DNA of 64,000 bases from Duffyella gerundensis (lineage in GTDB: Bacteria > Pseudomonadota > Gammaproteobacteria > Enterobacterales > Enterobacteriaceae): positions 3,506,915-3,570,914 of the forward strand of contig NZ_LN907827.1 of NCBI RefSeq assembly GCF_001517405.1. Reading direction: 5' to 3'. Both the position numbers and the translations under genes were made by a program. Below the pieces are notes generated by a model. It had not been told where the DNA came from, ran no database searches, and saw only the letters and a program-made list of their open reading frames with translations. This document shows positions 1 to 21,667 of this stretch, piece by piece. Position 1 is the stretch's first letter; every line of letters begins with the position of its first letter.

Positions 1-1067
1 TACTCCTGATGATATTTTCGCGACAGCTTATGCACTGCCTCGACAAAAACGCCGGCATGTTCTGGTGGTACATCCTGATGAATACCATGGCCCAGGTTAA
101 AGACATGCCCGTTGCCGTTGCCAAATCCCTGCAAAATAGTTTCCACTTCCTGCTCAATCCGTGCAGGCGGTGCATAAAGCATAGAAGGATCCATATTGCC
201 CTGCAGCGCAACCTTGTCGCCTACGCGGCGGCGCGCATCAGCAATATCCATCGTCCAGTCCAGCCCCAGCGCATCACAGCCGGTGGCTGCCATCGCTTCC
301 AGCCATTGATTACCACCTTTGGTGAACAGCGTGACGGGCACACGGCGCCCCTCATTTTCGCGTTGCAGACCATCGACAATTTTGTGCATGTAATGCAGTG
401 AGAACTCAAGGTAGTCACGGCCGGTGAGCACGCCGCCCCAGGTATCGAAAATCATCACCGACTGGGCGCCAGCGCGGATCTGCGCGTTGAGGTAAAGGGT
501 GACGCTGTCAGCCAGCTTGTCGAGCATCGCGTGCAGCGTGGTCGGCTCGGCATACATCATTTTCTTGAGTTTGGTAAACGCCTTGCTGCTCCCGCCTTCC
601 ACCATATAGGTAGCCAACGTCCACGGGCTGCCGGAAAAGCCAATCAGCGGCACCTCGCCCTGCAGATTTTTGCGAATGGTGCGCACGGCATTCATGACGT
701 AGCCCAGTTCCTGTTCAGGATCGGGAATCGGCAGTTTATCAACGTCGGCACGACAGGTAATCGGAGAGGAGAAACGCGGGCCTTCACCTGCCTCAAAATA
801 GAGCCCTAATCCCATGGCATCCGGAATCGTCAGGATATCGGAGAACAGAATCGCGGCGTCCAGCGGATAACGCCGCAGCGGCTGCAGCGTCACCTCACAG
901 GCGAGTTCGGCATTTTTACACAGCGACATAAAATCGCCTGCGATGGCGCGCGTCGCTTTATACTCCGGCAAATAGCGGCCTGCCTGGCGCATCATCCAGA
1001 CCGGCGTGACGTCTACAGGCTGGCGCAACAAGGCGCGCAGATAACGATCGTTCTTCAATTCACTCAT
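1..1067 (-). CDS. hemE: Uroporphyrinogen decarboxylase HemE (stop codon cut by window edge)
   Basis: HemE decarboxylates the four acetate side chains of uroporphyrinogen III to give coproporphyrinogen III in cytoplasmic heme synthesis. The ATG is at 1065-1067 and the reading runs [16 protein letters not shown]. Residues 26-36 carry the conserved [11 protein letters not shown] signature, and FSDIL near residue 77 holds the conserved catalytic-site aspartate. All 355 codons end in KYHQE, about the length of the E. coli enzyme (354 aa), and the next two bases are TA. The protein is therefore probably complete, with only the last base of the stop codon outside the window. It lies 38 bp downstream of nudC on the same strand, as in E. 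coli, and is likely co-transcribed with it. Confidence 0.97.
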   Translation of the reverse strand, partial: MSELKNDRYLRALLRQPVDVTPVWMMRQAGRYLPEYKATRAIAGDFMSLCKNAELACEVTLQPLRRYPLDAAILFSDILTIPDAMGLGLYFEAGEGPRFSSPITCRADVDKLPIPDPEQELGYVMNAVRTIRKNLQGEVPLIGFSGSPWTLATYMVEGGSSKAFTKLKKMMYAEPTTLHAMLDKLADSVTLYLNAQIRAGAQSVMIFDTWGGVLTGRDYLEFSLHYMHKIVDGLQRENEGRRVPVTLFTKGGNQWLEAMAATGCDALGLDWTMDIADARRRVGDKVALQGNMDPSMLYAPPARIEQEVETILQGFGNGNGHVFNLGHGIHQDVPPEHAGVFVEAVHKLSRKYHQE

Positions 1068-1105
1068 GGCTAAAATCTCTTAAAAACAGGCGCGCAGTGT
1101 AGCAT

Positions 1106-1879
1106 TCATTCTGCTTCTGCGCGGCACAGGGCAACGGTATCTTCAATGAGCCGACGCGCGACGGTGCCTGCTGGCGGCAACAACGGCAGCTGGTCATAAC
1201 GGAACCAGTCGGCATCCAGTAACTCTTTTTTATCGGGCTGCAGATCGCCGCTGTCGTAGTCCGCCATAAAGGCCACCATCAATGACTGCGGGAAAGGCCA
1301 GGGTTGTGACGTGACATAACGTACGTTTTTCACCTTCACGTTGCTCTCTTCCATCACTTCGCGCGCCACCGTCTGCTCCAGGGTCTCCCCGACTTCGACA
1401 AATCCGGCAAGCACGGTATAAATATTGCTGCGATGGCGGGCGTGATGCGCCAGCAGAATGCGATCGCCGCGGCGGATCGCCACGATAATGCAGGGCGCAA
1501 TCTGCGGATAGTAGCGCTGGCGGCAATGCGGACAGAGTGCCGCAAACTCGCGGGTGCTGAGATTCATTTCATGACCGCAGTAACCACACCAGCGATGTGA
1601 GCGATAAAACTCCGCCAGCTGCACTCCGCGCCCGGCCAGCTGGAACAGTCCCACATCCAGATCGATTAGCTGCCTGACCGACATCATGTGCTCGTCGCGG
1701 TTTTCACGAATTAGCCACACCGTTTCGCCCTGCCATTCGCCTACTGGCATCGCCTGTGCGCCGACCAGAGCAAATTTTTCCGCCGATCCGTACGGTAATT
1801 CGCCATCAGGTAACCAAAGTTTGTTTTCATGGCTGACAATCCACCAGCCTGCGTCTACGCTTGAGATCTCATGTTGCAT
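1106..1879 (-). CDS. nudC: NAD(H) pyrophosphatase / deNADding Nudix enzyme NudC
   Basis: NudC is a zinc-containing Nudix hydrolase that splits NADH to NMNH and AMP and removes NAD caps from RNA 5' ends. The 257 aa match the E. coli length. A four-cysteine zinc site is formed by C98, C101, C116 and C119 (YCGHE and CPHCR). The Nudix box spans about residues 159-181, with GFVEVGE followed by REVMEE. The NudC-specific SQPWPFPQS motif is at 191-199. The start is supported by an AAGGATA ribosome site upstream of ATG at 1879. The gene is divergent from rsd and is followed by hemE, the standard enterobacterial order. Confidence 0.97.
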   Translation of the reverse strand: MQHEISSVDAGWWIVSHENKLWLPDGELPYGSAEKFALVGAQAMPVGEWQGETVWLIRENRDEHMMSVRQLIDLDVGLFQLAGRGVQLAEFYRSHRWCGYCGHEMNLSTREFAALCPHCRQRYYPQIAPCIIVAIRRGDRILLAHHARHRSNIYTVLAGFVEVGETLEQTVAREVMEESNVKVKNVRYVTSQPWPFPQSLMVAFMADYDSGDLQPDKKELLDADWFRYDQLPLLPPAGTVARRLIEDTVALCRAEAE

Positions 1880-1967
1880 AAATAATGGTTATCCTTCGCT
1901 TTTACTGGCACTCTGAAGAAGTTGCAGGACCAAATGCATTGAAACTATAACTCACACGGAGTCAATT

Positions 1968-2474
1968 ATGCTCAACCAGTTAAATCTCCTGACAGAGCGC
2001 GTAGGTGGAAGTAACGAACTGGTAGATTTTTGGCTGAATGCTCGCCGCCAGCTCCTCGTTACGTATTACCAAACGGTAGGGATCAAGCCTGGCAAATCGC
2101 CGCTGACCGTACTGGATGAAAAAGCGCTGGATAATTTTTGCCAAAATTTAGTCGATTATCTGTCGACCGGCCATTTCAGCGTATATGAGCGCATTATTGA
2201 TGACGTTGAAGGCACCAGCCCTCTTAACGCCGCCGCGCAAATCTACCCGGCGCTGCAGCTGAATACTGAACGTCTGATGGCGATTTACGATACGCATCTT
2301 GAAAATGCCATCGATGATGATAACTACATCGCTTTCCAACAGGCACTGTCTGAAGTTGGCGAAATCCTCGAAGCTCGTTTTACGCTGGAAGATACGCTGA
2401 TTCAGTTAGCGTCTGAGACCAATCTTGTTCATGCGCCTGTGGCTAACGACGAAGTTATCGCGCGCCCGGCATAA
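1968..2474 (+). CDS. rsd: Regulator of sigma D, Rsd
   Basis: Rsd is the stationary-phase anti-sigma factor that binds sigma-70, and in E. coli it also stimulates SpoT. The protein has 168 aa, about ten more than the E. coli protein, with the typical start MLNQLNLLTERVGG and an all-helical, acidic sequence. A GGAG ribosome site lies just before the ATG. The gene sits between divergent nudC and the thiamine operon exactly as in E. coli, and a terminator follows it. The call rests on overall sequence resemblance and on this context. Confidence 0.93.
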   Translation: MLNQLNLLTERVGGSNELVDFWLNARRQLLVTYYQTVGIKPGKSPLTVLDEKALDNFCQNLVDYLSTGHFSVYERIIDDVEGTSPLNAAAQIYPALQLNTERLMAIYDTHLENAIDDDNYIAFQQALSEVGEILEARFTLEDTLIQLASETNLVHAPVANDEVIARPA

Positions 2475-2492
2475 GGTTGATCTTGTAGTTTG

Positions 2493-2526
2493 AAAATGGC
2501 CTCATTATGCTAATGGGGCTTTTTTG
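2493..2526 (+). terminator. Rho-independent terminator of rsd
   Basis: An inverted repeat with arms GGCCTCATTA and TAATGGGGCT (one G-T wobble per end region) around a TGC loop is followed by a run of six T. It lies 19 bp after the rsd stop and separates rsd from the riboswitch leader of thiC. Confidence 0.85.
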
Positions 2527-2576
2527 TACCACGCAACTGTGGTTGCGCCGTGATGGCTGAGCATCGCCATTGCTTC

Positions 2577-2662
2577 TTCTTGTCGGAGTGCCTTAGGGCT
2601 GAGACCGTTTATTCGGGATCCGCGGAACCTGATCAGGTTAGAACCTGCGAAGGGAACAAGAG
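2577..2662 (+). ncRNA. TPP riboswitch (THI element) of thiC
   Basis: The leader contains the conserved thi-box blocks GGAGTGCC, CTGAGA, ACCTGATCAGG and CGAAGGGAAC, nearly identical to the E. coli thiC aptamer. The P1 stem pairs CTTGT (2579-2583) with ACAAG (2656-2660). Binding of thiamine pyrophosphate should repress thiC-thiE. The expression platform is the next 100 bp. It includes a strong hairpin with arms ACGGCA and TGCCGT at 2677-2691. The ribosome site before the thiC ATG at 2765 is weak (TGGAAC), which fits control at translation initiation. Confidence 0.95.
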
Positions 2663-2665
2663 TAA

Positions 2666-4665
<2,000 letters not shown>

Positions 4666-4666
<1 letters not shown>

Positions 4667-5295
4667 TGCTACCCTTCCCTGCTACCGCGCCGCGCCTCGG
4701 CCTCTATCCGGTTGTGGATAGCGTTGAGTGGATCGAGCGCCTGCTTTCAGCTGGCGTACGAACGATCCAGCTACGCATCAAGGATCGTTCGTCGATCGAC
4801 GTTGAGCCTGCAATCGTTGCCGCTATTGCGCTGGGCAAAAAATATGCAGCCCGCCTGTTCATCAATGATTACTGGCAGCTGGCGATCGAGCATCAAGCTT
4901 ATGGCGTTCATCTTGGTCAGGAGGATCTTGAGGTTGCCGACCTGCAAGCCATTCAGCAGGCCGGTTTGCGGCTCGGGATCTCCACGCATGATGATGCTGA
5001 GCTGGATCGTGCGCTGGCGCTGCGTCCGTCTTACATTGCGTTAGGGCATATTTTTCCTACCCAAACTAAAGCGATGCCCTCAGCGCCGCAAGGCATTAGC
5101 GAGCTGCAGCGCCATCTGGCTCGGCTGGGAGAGATGCCAACGGTGGCGATCGGCGGAATATCACTGGCGCGCGCGCCGGAGGTATTGGCGACCGGGGTGG
5201 GCAGCATTGCCGTCGTCAGTGCCATCACGCAGGCCGCTGACTGGCGTCTGGCCACCGCCGAACTGCTGGCACTGGCGGAACCGGATCAACGCTGA
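4666..5295 (+). CDS. thiE: Thiamine-phosphate synthase ThiE
   Basis: ThiE joins HMP-pyrophosphate and the thiazole phosphate into thiamine monophosphate. This start gives 209 aa against 211 in E. coli. TIM-barrel motifs are visible: [42 protein letters not shown] and VAIGGI. I chose ATG 4666 because GAGGAG at 4652-4657 is 8 nt upstream; a GTG at 4663 in the same frame would add one residue. No thiFSGH or thiO follows: a terminator and a regulator gene come next. Confidence 0.96.
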
Positions 5296-5313
5296 GATAT
5301 AGCAAGAACGGAA

Positions 5314-5364
5314 CGCGCCTCGTGCTCTGCCTGTTAGCAGCTGTCACGAGGCGCGGTATTTTTC
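5314..5364 (+). terminator. Terminator of the thiCE operon
   Basis: A perfect 11-bp inverted repeat, CGCGCCTCGTG (5314-5324) and CACGAGGCGCG (5345-5355), encloses a 20-nt loop with its own CTGC/GCAG pairing. It is followed by GTATTTTTC. It lies 18 bp after thiE and ends the operon before any thiazole genes. Confidence 0.8.
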
Positions 5365-5449
5365 GACACGCCTCGTAGCAGCAAGGTTTACTGCTCGAAC
5401 GCCGTATCTCTGACGATTACAGTGCGCCTGTCGAACAAGCCTGTTTGAC

Positions 5450-5480
5450 CAGGGCCAGTTGTTTCTCCTCTCTGGCCCTG
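5450..5480. repeat. Inverted repeat between thiE and the yjiR-like gene
   Basis: A 9-bp inverted repeat, CAGGGCCAG (5450-5458) and CTGGCCCTG (5472-5480), lies in the convergent space just after the end of the MocR-type gene. It may be the 3' hairpin of that minus-strand transcript, but there is no T-run on either strand. Termination is only a guess. Confidence 0.4.
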
Positions 5481-5491
5481 CCTTCCCACCG

Positions 5492-6943
5492 CTATTCTGT
5501 CGATAATGCCGGCAATGCATCTACGGCACAGGCTGCCATCGCGTGCTCCACGGCGGCACCCAGAACAGCCAGCGCCTGCTCGGCTCGATGATCCATCGGT
5601 AACGCAAAATTAAGGCGCAGGCAGTTACGGTATTTCCCGGAAGCGGAAAATAGCGAGCCCACCGCTACCTGCAATCTTGATTCGCTAAGCGTCCGGTTCA
5701 ACCGTACAGCATCAAACGGCTCCGGCAATTCAATCCACATCAGGAAGCCACCAGCGGGACGCGAAACACAGATGCCGCAGGGAAAGTAGTGGCGTACCCA
5801 ACAATTTAGCGTCTCGTAATTGCGCTGGTAGATCTGACGCATACGGCGCAGGTGCGGTAAATAGTGTCCCTGGCGAATAAACTCAGCCACCGCCATTTGC
5901 GTCTGCGTGGCAGTAGAGCCGGTGGCGATGTATTTCATATGGATAACGCGATCGCGATAGCGCCCCGGCGCCACCCAGCCTACCCGCAGTCCCGGCGCCA
6001 GGGTTTTGGAAATCGAACTGCAAAGCAGCACGCGGCCATCGAGATCCCAGGATTTCAGGCTCCGTGGCCGCGGATACTCCCAGGTCAGTTCGCCATAAAC
6101 ATCGTCTTCGATGATGGCAGCATCGTAGCGTTGCGCCAGCGACAGCAGCGCTTTCTTACGATGCTCCGGCATGATAAAACCCAGCGGATTATTGATATTG
6201 GGCACCACAATAATCGCCTTCACCGGCCACTGCTCAAAAGCGAGTTCCAGCGCTTCGAGGCTAATACCGGTGGCGGAATCCGTTGGGATTTCGATAACCC
6301 GAATGCCAAAGCCGCGCAGCGTTTGCAGCGTACCGTGAAATGCAGGTGATTCAACGGCGATAATATCGCCTGGCTGGCAAACCGCCCGTACCGATACCGA
6401 GAGGGCTTCATGACAGCCGGTGGTGATAACAATGTCGTCTGCGCTGAGCTGACAGCCACTGTCAATGGCGAGGCGTGCAACCTGTTCGCGCAGCGCAGGC
6501 AGGCCCTGTAACGTATCGTAGTTAAGCAGACGCGGATCCTGCTTTTGTGCCAGCCGTGCCATGATTTTCCACAGCGGCTTCAATGTCGGCTGGGTGACAT
6601 CCGGCATGCCACTGCCCATCTGCAAAATATCTTCTTCCTGCCGGCTGTTCAGAAGATCCAGCACGGCATCCCATTGCGTAATTTCTACCGGGCGCTGAGC
6701 GGGCCGGGTCATCGCTGGCAGCGGCGGCGTAGCTTTGTGCAGGCTGACAAAGTAACCCGAGCGCGGTTGCGGCGTAATCATCTGCTTCTCCTCCAGCAGA
6801 TGATAAGCCTGCTGTACGGTGCTGATACTGACGCCATGTTCAGCACTTAATATCCGCACGGACGGTAAGCGCTCACCGCTACGATACAGGCCCTGCTCGA
6901 TGCGCCGGGCCAACAACGCTGCCAGCGTTTGATAACGTGTCAC
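5492..6943 (-). CDS. MocR/GntR-family regulator with aminotransferase domain (YjiR-like)
   Basis: The 483 aa combine a GntR winged helix (about residues 1-68, with YRSGERLPSVR and ISTVQQAYHLLEE) with a fold-type I aminotransferase-like domain. The PLP lysine is K313 in CSSISKTLAPG, the ring-nitrogen aspartate lies in IIEDDVYGEL near 280, and NNPLGF is near 252. MocR proteins sense PLP or an amino compound through this domain and mostly do not act as enzymes. The gene is divergent from a DUF1127 gene, the arrangement of yjiR and yjiS in E. coli, so I infer orthology with YjiR. Repeated ATCTGTAY boxes in the shared upstream region are candidate operators. The ligand is unknown. Confidence 0.88.
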   Translation of the reverse strand: MTRYQTLAALLARRIEQGLYRSGERLPSVRILSAEHGVSISTVQQAYHLLEEKQMITPQPRSGYFVSLHKATPPLPAMTRPAQRPVEITQWDAVLDLLNSRQEEDILQMGSGMPDVTQPTLKPLWKIMARLAQKQDPRLLNYDTLQGLPALREQVARLAIDSGCQLSADDIVITTGCHEALSVSVRAVCQPGDIIAVESPAFHGTLQTLRGFGIRVIEIPTDSATGISLEALELAFEQWPVKAIIVVPNINNPLGFIMPEHRKKALLSLAQRYDAAIIEDDVYGELTWEYPRPRSLKSWDLDGRVLLCSSISKTLAPGLRVGWVAPGRYRDRVIHMKYIATGSTATQTQMAVAEFIRQGHYLPHLRRMRQIYQRNYETLNCWVRHYFPCGICVSRPAGGFLMWIELPEPFDAVRLNRTLSESRLQVAVGSLFSASGKYRNCLRLNFALPMDHRAEQALAVLGAAVEHAMAACAVDALPALSTE

Positions 6944-6973
6944 GATAGATTTCTCCGTTCTTTCGCCAGACCA

Positions 6974-7056
6974 GTACAGATGGCGCCCGTTTTCATCATT
7001 CAGATCTAATTTGGCCCAATCTGTATGTTAATAAAAGGTGTTTTTTGCATCTGTAT
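6974..7056. promoter_or_regulatory. Candidate operator boxes between yjiR-like and DUF1127 genes
   Basis: Three copies of an ATCTGTAY octamer lie in the 166-bp divergent intergenic space. Two are direct copies, ATCTGTAT at 7019-7026 and 7049-7056, exactly 30 bp apart. One is inverted, GTACAGAT at 6974-6981. MocR proteins such as GabR and PdxR bind direct repeats near their own promoters, so these are plausible YjiR-like sites. The link is inference only. Confidence 0.45.
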
Positions 7057-7109
7057 TGCCAGCGGTGTCGGGATGACAATGTGCTCAGTAACTTACTGAG
7101 GAGGCAATA

Positions 7110-7298
7110 ATGGAAGCGGGCGAAAACAGATGTGGCAAACTGATGGGCTTGTGTAGCGTGTTTACCTTGGGAAAGGTAATCGTTAACGGTATACGCAGCA
7201 GAATTTTACGTTATCAGACACGGCGAATTCTCAGTCGTCTGACTGACAGTGCGCTAAAAGATATCGGCGTCACGCGCGACGATCTCAGAAAATATTGA
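7110..7298 (+). CDS. DUF1127 small protein (YjiS-like)
   Basis: This 62-aa basic protein ends in the DUF1127 signature, RRILSRLTDSALKDIGVTR followed by DDL. A near-perfect ribosome site, GAGGAGG, stands before the ATG. The N-terminal half (residues 1-35) is poorly conserved. In other bacteria DUF1127 proteins bind RNA or affect phosphate and carbon metabolism; the function here is not known. It is divergent from the MocR-type gene, as yjiS is from yjiR in E. coli, and a shared bidirectional terminator separates it from rpoC. Confidence 0.85.
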   Translation: MEAGENRCGKLMGLCSVFTLGKVIVNGIRSRILRYQTRRILSRLTDSALKDIGVTRDDLRKY

Positions 7299-7315
7299 TG
7301 CTGTTTTTCTGGCAT

Positions 7316-7344
7316 AAAAAAACCGCTCCGAAGAGCGGTTTTTA
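7316..7344. terminator. Bidirectional terminator between the DUF1127 gene and rpoC
   Basis: The hairpin CCGCTC-CGAA-GAGCGG (7323-7338) is flanked by seven A on the left and TTTTTATTT on the right. It can therefore terminate the short plus-strand gene and the long minus-strand rplJL-rpoBC transcript. Confidence 0.92.
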
Positions 7345-7366
7345 TTTATCAGCGTATCAACGATGA

Positions 7367-11587
<4,221 letters not shown>

Positions 11588-11684
11588 GGATTAGCTCCCG
11601 TCGGAGTGAGACTTCTCAGGGACGTCCAGCCTGCGCCGGACGCCCTGTAACCAGTACAAATGCGAGCACTTTCCAATTACGGAG

Positions 11685-15713
<4,029 letters not shown>

Positions 15714-16041
15714 AGGGTTCCTCAGCTAGCTGACAAGTCGACCCGCGCTGTCCGATTTGAAGGACAGTTCATGCAACACGATTATGATTTTCAGCAAAGG
15801 CATGACACCTGCTGCAATACATCTTTCTATCACTCTTAAATCATTTCATCACTGTTGCGACGGCAGGGAACCTTGCAGGACAGCAGTATATTAAGTCGTC
15901 GATAGAAAAAGATATTATAGAGACATTCAATGGACAAACTGTGCGAAACCCCATTGAGGTCCCTTAGCGCAAAAAGGCTGGTGACCCAAAAGTCACCAGC
16001 CATCAGCCTGATTTTATTCAGACTGCAACCCTAAGGCTGTC
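15714..16041 (-). promoter_or_regulatory. rplL-rpoB spacer with transcription attenuator
   Basis: Reading the minus strand, a 10-bp hairpin with arms GGCTGGTGAC and GTCACCAGCC (15976-16001) is followed by TTTTTG. This is the partial terminator that in E. coli lowers rpoBC expression relative to the ribosomal protein genes. Further along is a TATAAT (plus coordinates 15915-15920), a possible weak internal start without a clear -35. The rest should hold the RNase III processing structure known for this operon, which I could not delimit. No coding region is seen. Confidence 0.8.
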
Positions 16042-16410
16042 TTACTTAATTTCAACTTCAGCGCCAGCGTCTTTCAGAGCAGTTTCAAGTGCAGCTGCGT
16101 CGTCTTTGCTGATGCCTTCTTTGATTGCAGCTGGAGCAGCTTCAACCAGGTCTTTAGCTTCTTTCAGGCCCAGACCAGTTGCGCTACGTACAGCTTTGAT
16201 TACTGCAACTTTGTTCGCGCCAGCAGCTTTCAGGATAACGTCAAATTCAGTTTTCTCTTCAGCAGCTTCAGCGGCAGCAGCAGGACCTGCAGCTACAGCA
16301 GCAGCAGCAGAAACGCCGAATTTTTCTTCCATAGCGGAGATCAGTTCAACGATTTCCATTACAGACAGGGCTGCAACGCCTTCGATAATTTGTTCTTTAG
16401 TGATTGACAT
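16042..16410 (-). CDS. rplL: Ribosomal protein bL12 (L7/L12)
   Basis: This is the stalk protein that recruits translation factors to the ribosome. The 122 aa have an N-terminal dimer domain ([20 protein letters not shown]), an alanine-rich hinge at about residues 36-52, and the C-terminal factor-binding domain ([20 protein letters not shown]). It lies 62 bp downstream of rplJ in the rplJL-rpoBC operon. Confidence 0.98.
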   Translation of the reverse strand: MSITKEQIIEGVAALSVMEIVELISAMEEKFGVSAAAAVAAGPAAAAEAAEEKTEFDVILKAAGANKVAVIKAVRSATGLGLKEAKDLVEAAPAAIKEGISKDDAAALETALKDAGAEVEIK

Positions 16411-16472
16411 GTCAAATGTTCCTGGAATTCAGATTAGGGATATACGTTAGCAAAAGTACGTAATGAGAAAGA

Positions 16473-16976
16473 TTAAGCTGCTTCAGCTTCTTTCTGATCA
16501 CGGACTGCAGCCAGAGTGCGAACCAGTTTGCCGGCAGCGGCTTCTTTCATGGTTGCCATCAGGCGTGCGATTGCTTCATCGTAAGTAGGCAGAGTTGCCA
16601 GGCGATCGAGCTGATCAGCGCTGATTAACTCACCTTCAAAGGCCGCAGCTTTAACCTCAAATTTTGCATTCGCTTTCGCGAATTCTTTGAACAGACGAGC
16701 AGCAGCGCCCGGATGTTCCATAGAATATGCAATCAAGGTTGGACCAACAAACGTGTCTTTCAGGCACTCAAACTGAGTCCCTTCAACGACGCGGCGCAGC
16801 AGGGTGTTGCGAACAACACGCATGTAAACGCCAGCTTCACGACCTGCTTTACGCAGTTCGGTCATTTTGTCTACGGTAACGCCGCGAGAATCCGCAACAA
16901 CCGCAGACAGCGCGCCTTTGGCCACTTCGCTGACTTCAGCAACAATCGCTTGTTTGTCTTGAAGATTTAATGCCAT
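16473..16976 (-). CDS. rplJ: Ribosomal protein uL10
   Basis: L10 anchors L7/L12 dimers to the large subunit and, as the L10-L12 complex, represses translation of its own mRNA. The protein has 167 aa (165 in E. coli) with the usual start [20 protein letters not shown]. The ATG is preceded by an AGGAG ribosome site. The long leader upstream carries the L10-binding structure. Confidence 0.98.
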   Translation of the reverse strand: MALNLQDKQAIVAEVSEVAKGALSAVVADSRGVTVDKMTELRKAGREAGVYMRVVRNTLLRRVVEGTQFECLKDTFVGPTLIAYSMEHPGAAARLFKEFAKANAKFEVKAAAFEGELISADQLDRLATLPTYDEAIARLMATMKEAAAGKLVRTLAAVRDQKEAEAA

Positions 16977-17111
16977 TAGCTTTTGCTCCTGGATTTTAGC
17001 CGGAGAAGGATTTCCCCGGAACTCACTTCACTTATTTGCCCGAAGGTGAATAAGCGCTAAATCACGGTGAGCAGAATCCAGTAAAGACTATTCAAAATAT
17101 TCTTTTCGGCT

Positions 17112-17228
17112 CTGTCACCGTCTACGCAGGTGATTAAGCGTTTTGGTTCACAGCGCCTTATTTAAAAAGCGCGCTCCCCAGTCAGCCCCTGCGGTCTTGG
17201 ACGGAGGCCAGGATAAGGCCTGGCTCCA
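17112..17228 (-). promoter_or_regulatory. L10 leader: autoregulatory mRNA structure upstream of rplJ
   Basis: The 384-bp gap between rplA and rplJ has no gene. Its middle carries the conserved L10-leader blocks on the minus strand. These are a hairpin with arms GGAGCCAGG and CCTGGCCTCC, then CCGTCCAAGACCGCAGG, and finally CCTGCGTAGACGGTGACAG. In E. coli this RNA binds the L10-L12 complex and shuts down translation of rplJL. The promoter for rplJ should lie upstream of this element but was not located with confidence. Confidence 0.8.
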
Positions 17229-17360
17229 ACCTAAAACCTGCTAACACGTTACCGCTTACGCGAGATAACCTGTCAGTAAAAATTCGGGTTCAGCTAAAAA
17301 TCATTAGCAGAACAACGGGCGTAAGATTCTAGTCGAAAATTTCGCCCGTTTCAACAGCAA

Positions 17361-18557
<1,197 letters not shown>

Positions 18558-18577
18558 CTATGACAGCGCATAAATAC

Positions 18578-18610
18578 AAAAGGCGCGAAATTATAGGTTA
18601 ATTTCGCGCC
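18578..18610 (-). terminator. Terminator of secE-nusG
   Basis: A 12-bp inverted repeat, GGCGCGAAATTA (18582-18593) and TAATTTCGCGCC (18599-18610), with a 5-nt loop is followed on the minus strand by TTTTGTATTT. It ends the secE-nusG transcript and contains the -10 element of the next promoter. Confidence 0.88.
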
Positions 18611-18618
18611 TCTCGCAA
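18590..18618 (-). promoter_or_regulatory. rplKA promoter inside the nusG terminator
   Basis: On the minus strand, a -35 TTGCGA (plus 18613-18618) and a -10 TATAAT (plus 18590-18595) are separated by exactly 17 bp. The -10 lies inside the terminator stem, so the first transcribed bases start in its distal arm. A strong stand-alone promoter here agrees with the known separate transcription of rplKA. Confidence 0.8.
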
Positions 18619-18649
18619 GCTACCCGACGTCAAAAATCGATGCAGGTGC

Positions 18650-19195
18650 TTAAGCTTTTTCTACCTGACCGAAGTCCAGCTCTACCGGCGTTGCACGACC
18701 AAAAATAGAAACAGAAACTTTCAGGCGGCTTTTTTCGTAGTCCACTTCTTCAACCACGCCGTTGAAGTCGGCAAATGGGCCATCGCTTACGCGCACCATC
18801 TCACCCGGTTCAAACAGGGTTTTAGGACGTGGCTTATCGCCAACCTGCTGCAGGCGATTCATGATTGCGTCGACTTCTTTGTCGCTAATAGGAGCAGGAC
18901 GGTCAGATGTGCCGCCGATGAATCCCATTACACGCGGAACGCTGCGCACCAGGTGCCAGCTTGCGTCATTCATTACCATCTGGACTAAGACATAGCCCGG
19001 GAAGAATTTACGCTCGCTTTTACGGCGTTGGCCACCACGGATCTCAACCACTTCTTCAGTGGGAACCATGACGTCACCAAACAGCTCTTCCATGTTGTGT
19101 AACTTGATATGCTCACGCAGCGATTGTGCTACGCGGCCTTCAAAACCGGAGAACGCCTGAACGACGTACCAGCGCTTCTTTGGAGCTTCAGACAT
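18650..19195 (-). CDS. nusG: Transcription elongation and antitermination factor NusG
   Basis: NusG binds RNA polymerase, suppresses pausing, and links it to Rho or the ribosome. The 181 aa match E. coli, starting [20 protein letters not shown]. They contain an N-terminal NGN domain and a C-terminal KOW domain ([19 protein letters not shown]). Its ATG lies one base after secE. Its paralogue rfaH is also in this window at 59.2 kb. Confidence 0.98.
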   Translation of the reverse strand: MSEAPKKRWYVVQAFSGFEGRVAQSLREHIKLHNMEELFGDVMVPTEEVVEIRGGQRRKSERKFFPGYVLVQMVMNDASWHLVRSVPRVMGFIGGTSDRPAPISDKEVDAIMNRLQQVGDKPRPKTLFEPGEMVRVSDGPFADFNGVVEEVDYEKSRLKVSVSIFGRATPVELDFGQVEKA

Positions 19196-19196
19196 C

Positions 19197-19580
19197 TTAG
19201 AACCTCAGGCCAGTGATAAACGATACCAGACGGACCAGAATACCATCCAGCCCCCACAAAATCAGTGACATCACGGCGGTAACCGCGGCAACGATTAACG
19301 TGGTATGCAGCGTTTCCTGACGAGTTGGCCAGATAACCTTACGCATTTCGGTTCTTGCTTCACGCGTAAAAGCCACTGTGGCTTTACCTTTGGTTGTCAG
19401 CAATGCAATGCCACCCGCAGCGGCAATCAGAACGACAACGGCCAGTGCGCGTAAGGGCAATGTGACTTCGCGATAATAGTAGTTGCCTACAATGGCCACG
19501 ATGAGCAAGACTGCAACGCCTGCCCATTTTATCGCTTCCAGGCCGCGCCCGCTCCCTTGAGCTTCGGTATTAGCACTCAT
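19197..19580 (-). CDS. secE: Preprotein translocase subunit SecE
   Basis: SecE clamps SecY in the inner-membrane protein channel. The ATG at 19580 gives 127 aa, the E. coli length, with [19 protein letters not shown] and an AGGTTGG ribosome site. An in-frame ATG 15 nt earlier would add five residues and is less likely. Three membrane segments are visible at about residues 18-38, 43-63 and 93-115, with the conserved [14 protein letters not shown] stretch ([12 protein letters not shown]) before the third. Confidence 0.96.
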   Translation of the reverse strand: MSANTEAQGSGRGLEAIKWAGVAVLLIVAIVGNYYYREVTLPLRALAVVVLIAAAGGIALLTTKGKATVAFTREARTEMRKVIWPTRQETLHTTLIVAAVTAVMSLILWGLDGILVRLVSFITGLRF

Positions 19581-19749
19581 AAACCAACCTGCCACAATAA
19601 ATCAGAAACTCAATAACCCCGCACTGCGAGGCATCCAAACCGGTTTTCGTGCAACATTTACCGGTATCCGACGCCGTGCGACAGAGCCTGTCTCAACAAT
19701 GATTATGATTGAAAATCACTGATGAGCCAGGTTCTATGTTACAGCGTAC

Positions 19750-19773
19750 AAAAAGGGCATCAAATGATGCCCT
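19750..19773 (-). terminator. Terminator of tuf
   Basis: The stem GGGCATCA (19755-19762) and TGATGCCC (19765-19772) with a 2-nt loop is followed on the minus strand by TTTTT. It lies 34 bp beyond the EF-Tu stop codon. Confidence 0.9.
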
Positions 19774-19806
19774 CTCTGACTGTGTTGCGTCAAATATTAT
19801 CAGCGA

Positions 19807-21027
<1,221 letters not shown>

Positions 21028-21102
21028 TCACCACATCAACCAGGATAAGCCTGAATGTTGAATTATTGATACAGAGAAGAATCAGGGAAGGAGATAAAGA
21101 AG

Positions 21103-21178
21103 TGGTGCTGATACCCAGAGTCGAACTGGGGACCTCACCCTTACCAAGGGTGCGCTCTACCAACTGAGCCATATCAGC
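21103..21178 (-). tRNA. thrT: tRNA-Thr (GGT), thrT position
   Basis: This 76-nt cloverleaf has encoded CCA, acceptor GCTGATA/TATCAGC, and anticodon loop CTTGGTAA. It is the last tRNA of the four-gene cluster upstream of tufB. Confidence 0.97.
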
Positions 21179-21183
21179 ACATC

Positions 21184-21258
<75 letters not shown>

Positions 21259-21453
21259 ATCCTGGAACTCGGCTACCTGTTCTTTCTGGAGCTTGCGAAT
21301 AATAAGAGAAGCGCTCTTATTATTCTTACATGTCAGTTTATTGACATGCGTTGACTGCACCTGAGCGCAGTCTGAATTCGTTGGTGGGTTATATTAACCT
21401 CACCGGTGCAGATAAACATGGTGCCTATCTGCTTCACTCCCTGAGGAATGAAA

Positions 21454-21538
<85 letters not shown>

Positions 21539-21548
21539 GGGTACTTGA

Positions 21549-21624
<76 letters not shown>

Positions 21625-21638
21625 ATCAAGTGACGCGC

Positions 21639-21667
21639 ATTCTAGGAAGACCGGCGGTTCGATGCAA
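21639..21667 (-). promoter_or_regulatory. Promoter of the thrU-tufB operon
   Basis: On the minus strand, TTGCAT (-35, plus 21662-21667) and TAGAAT (-10, plus 21639-21644) are 17 bp apart. The GC-rich discriminator GCGCGTC is typical of promoters under stringent control. AT-rich sequence upstream (21668-21690) could serve as an UP element. In E. coli this promoter is also activated by Fis. Confidence 0.75.
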
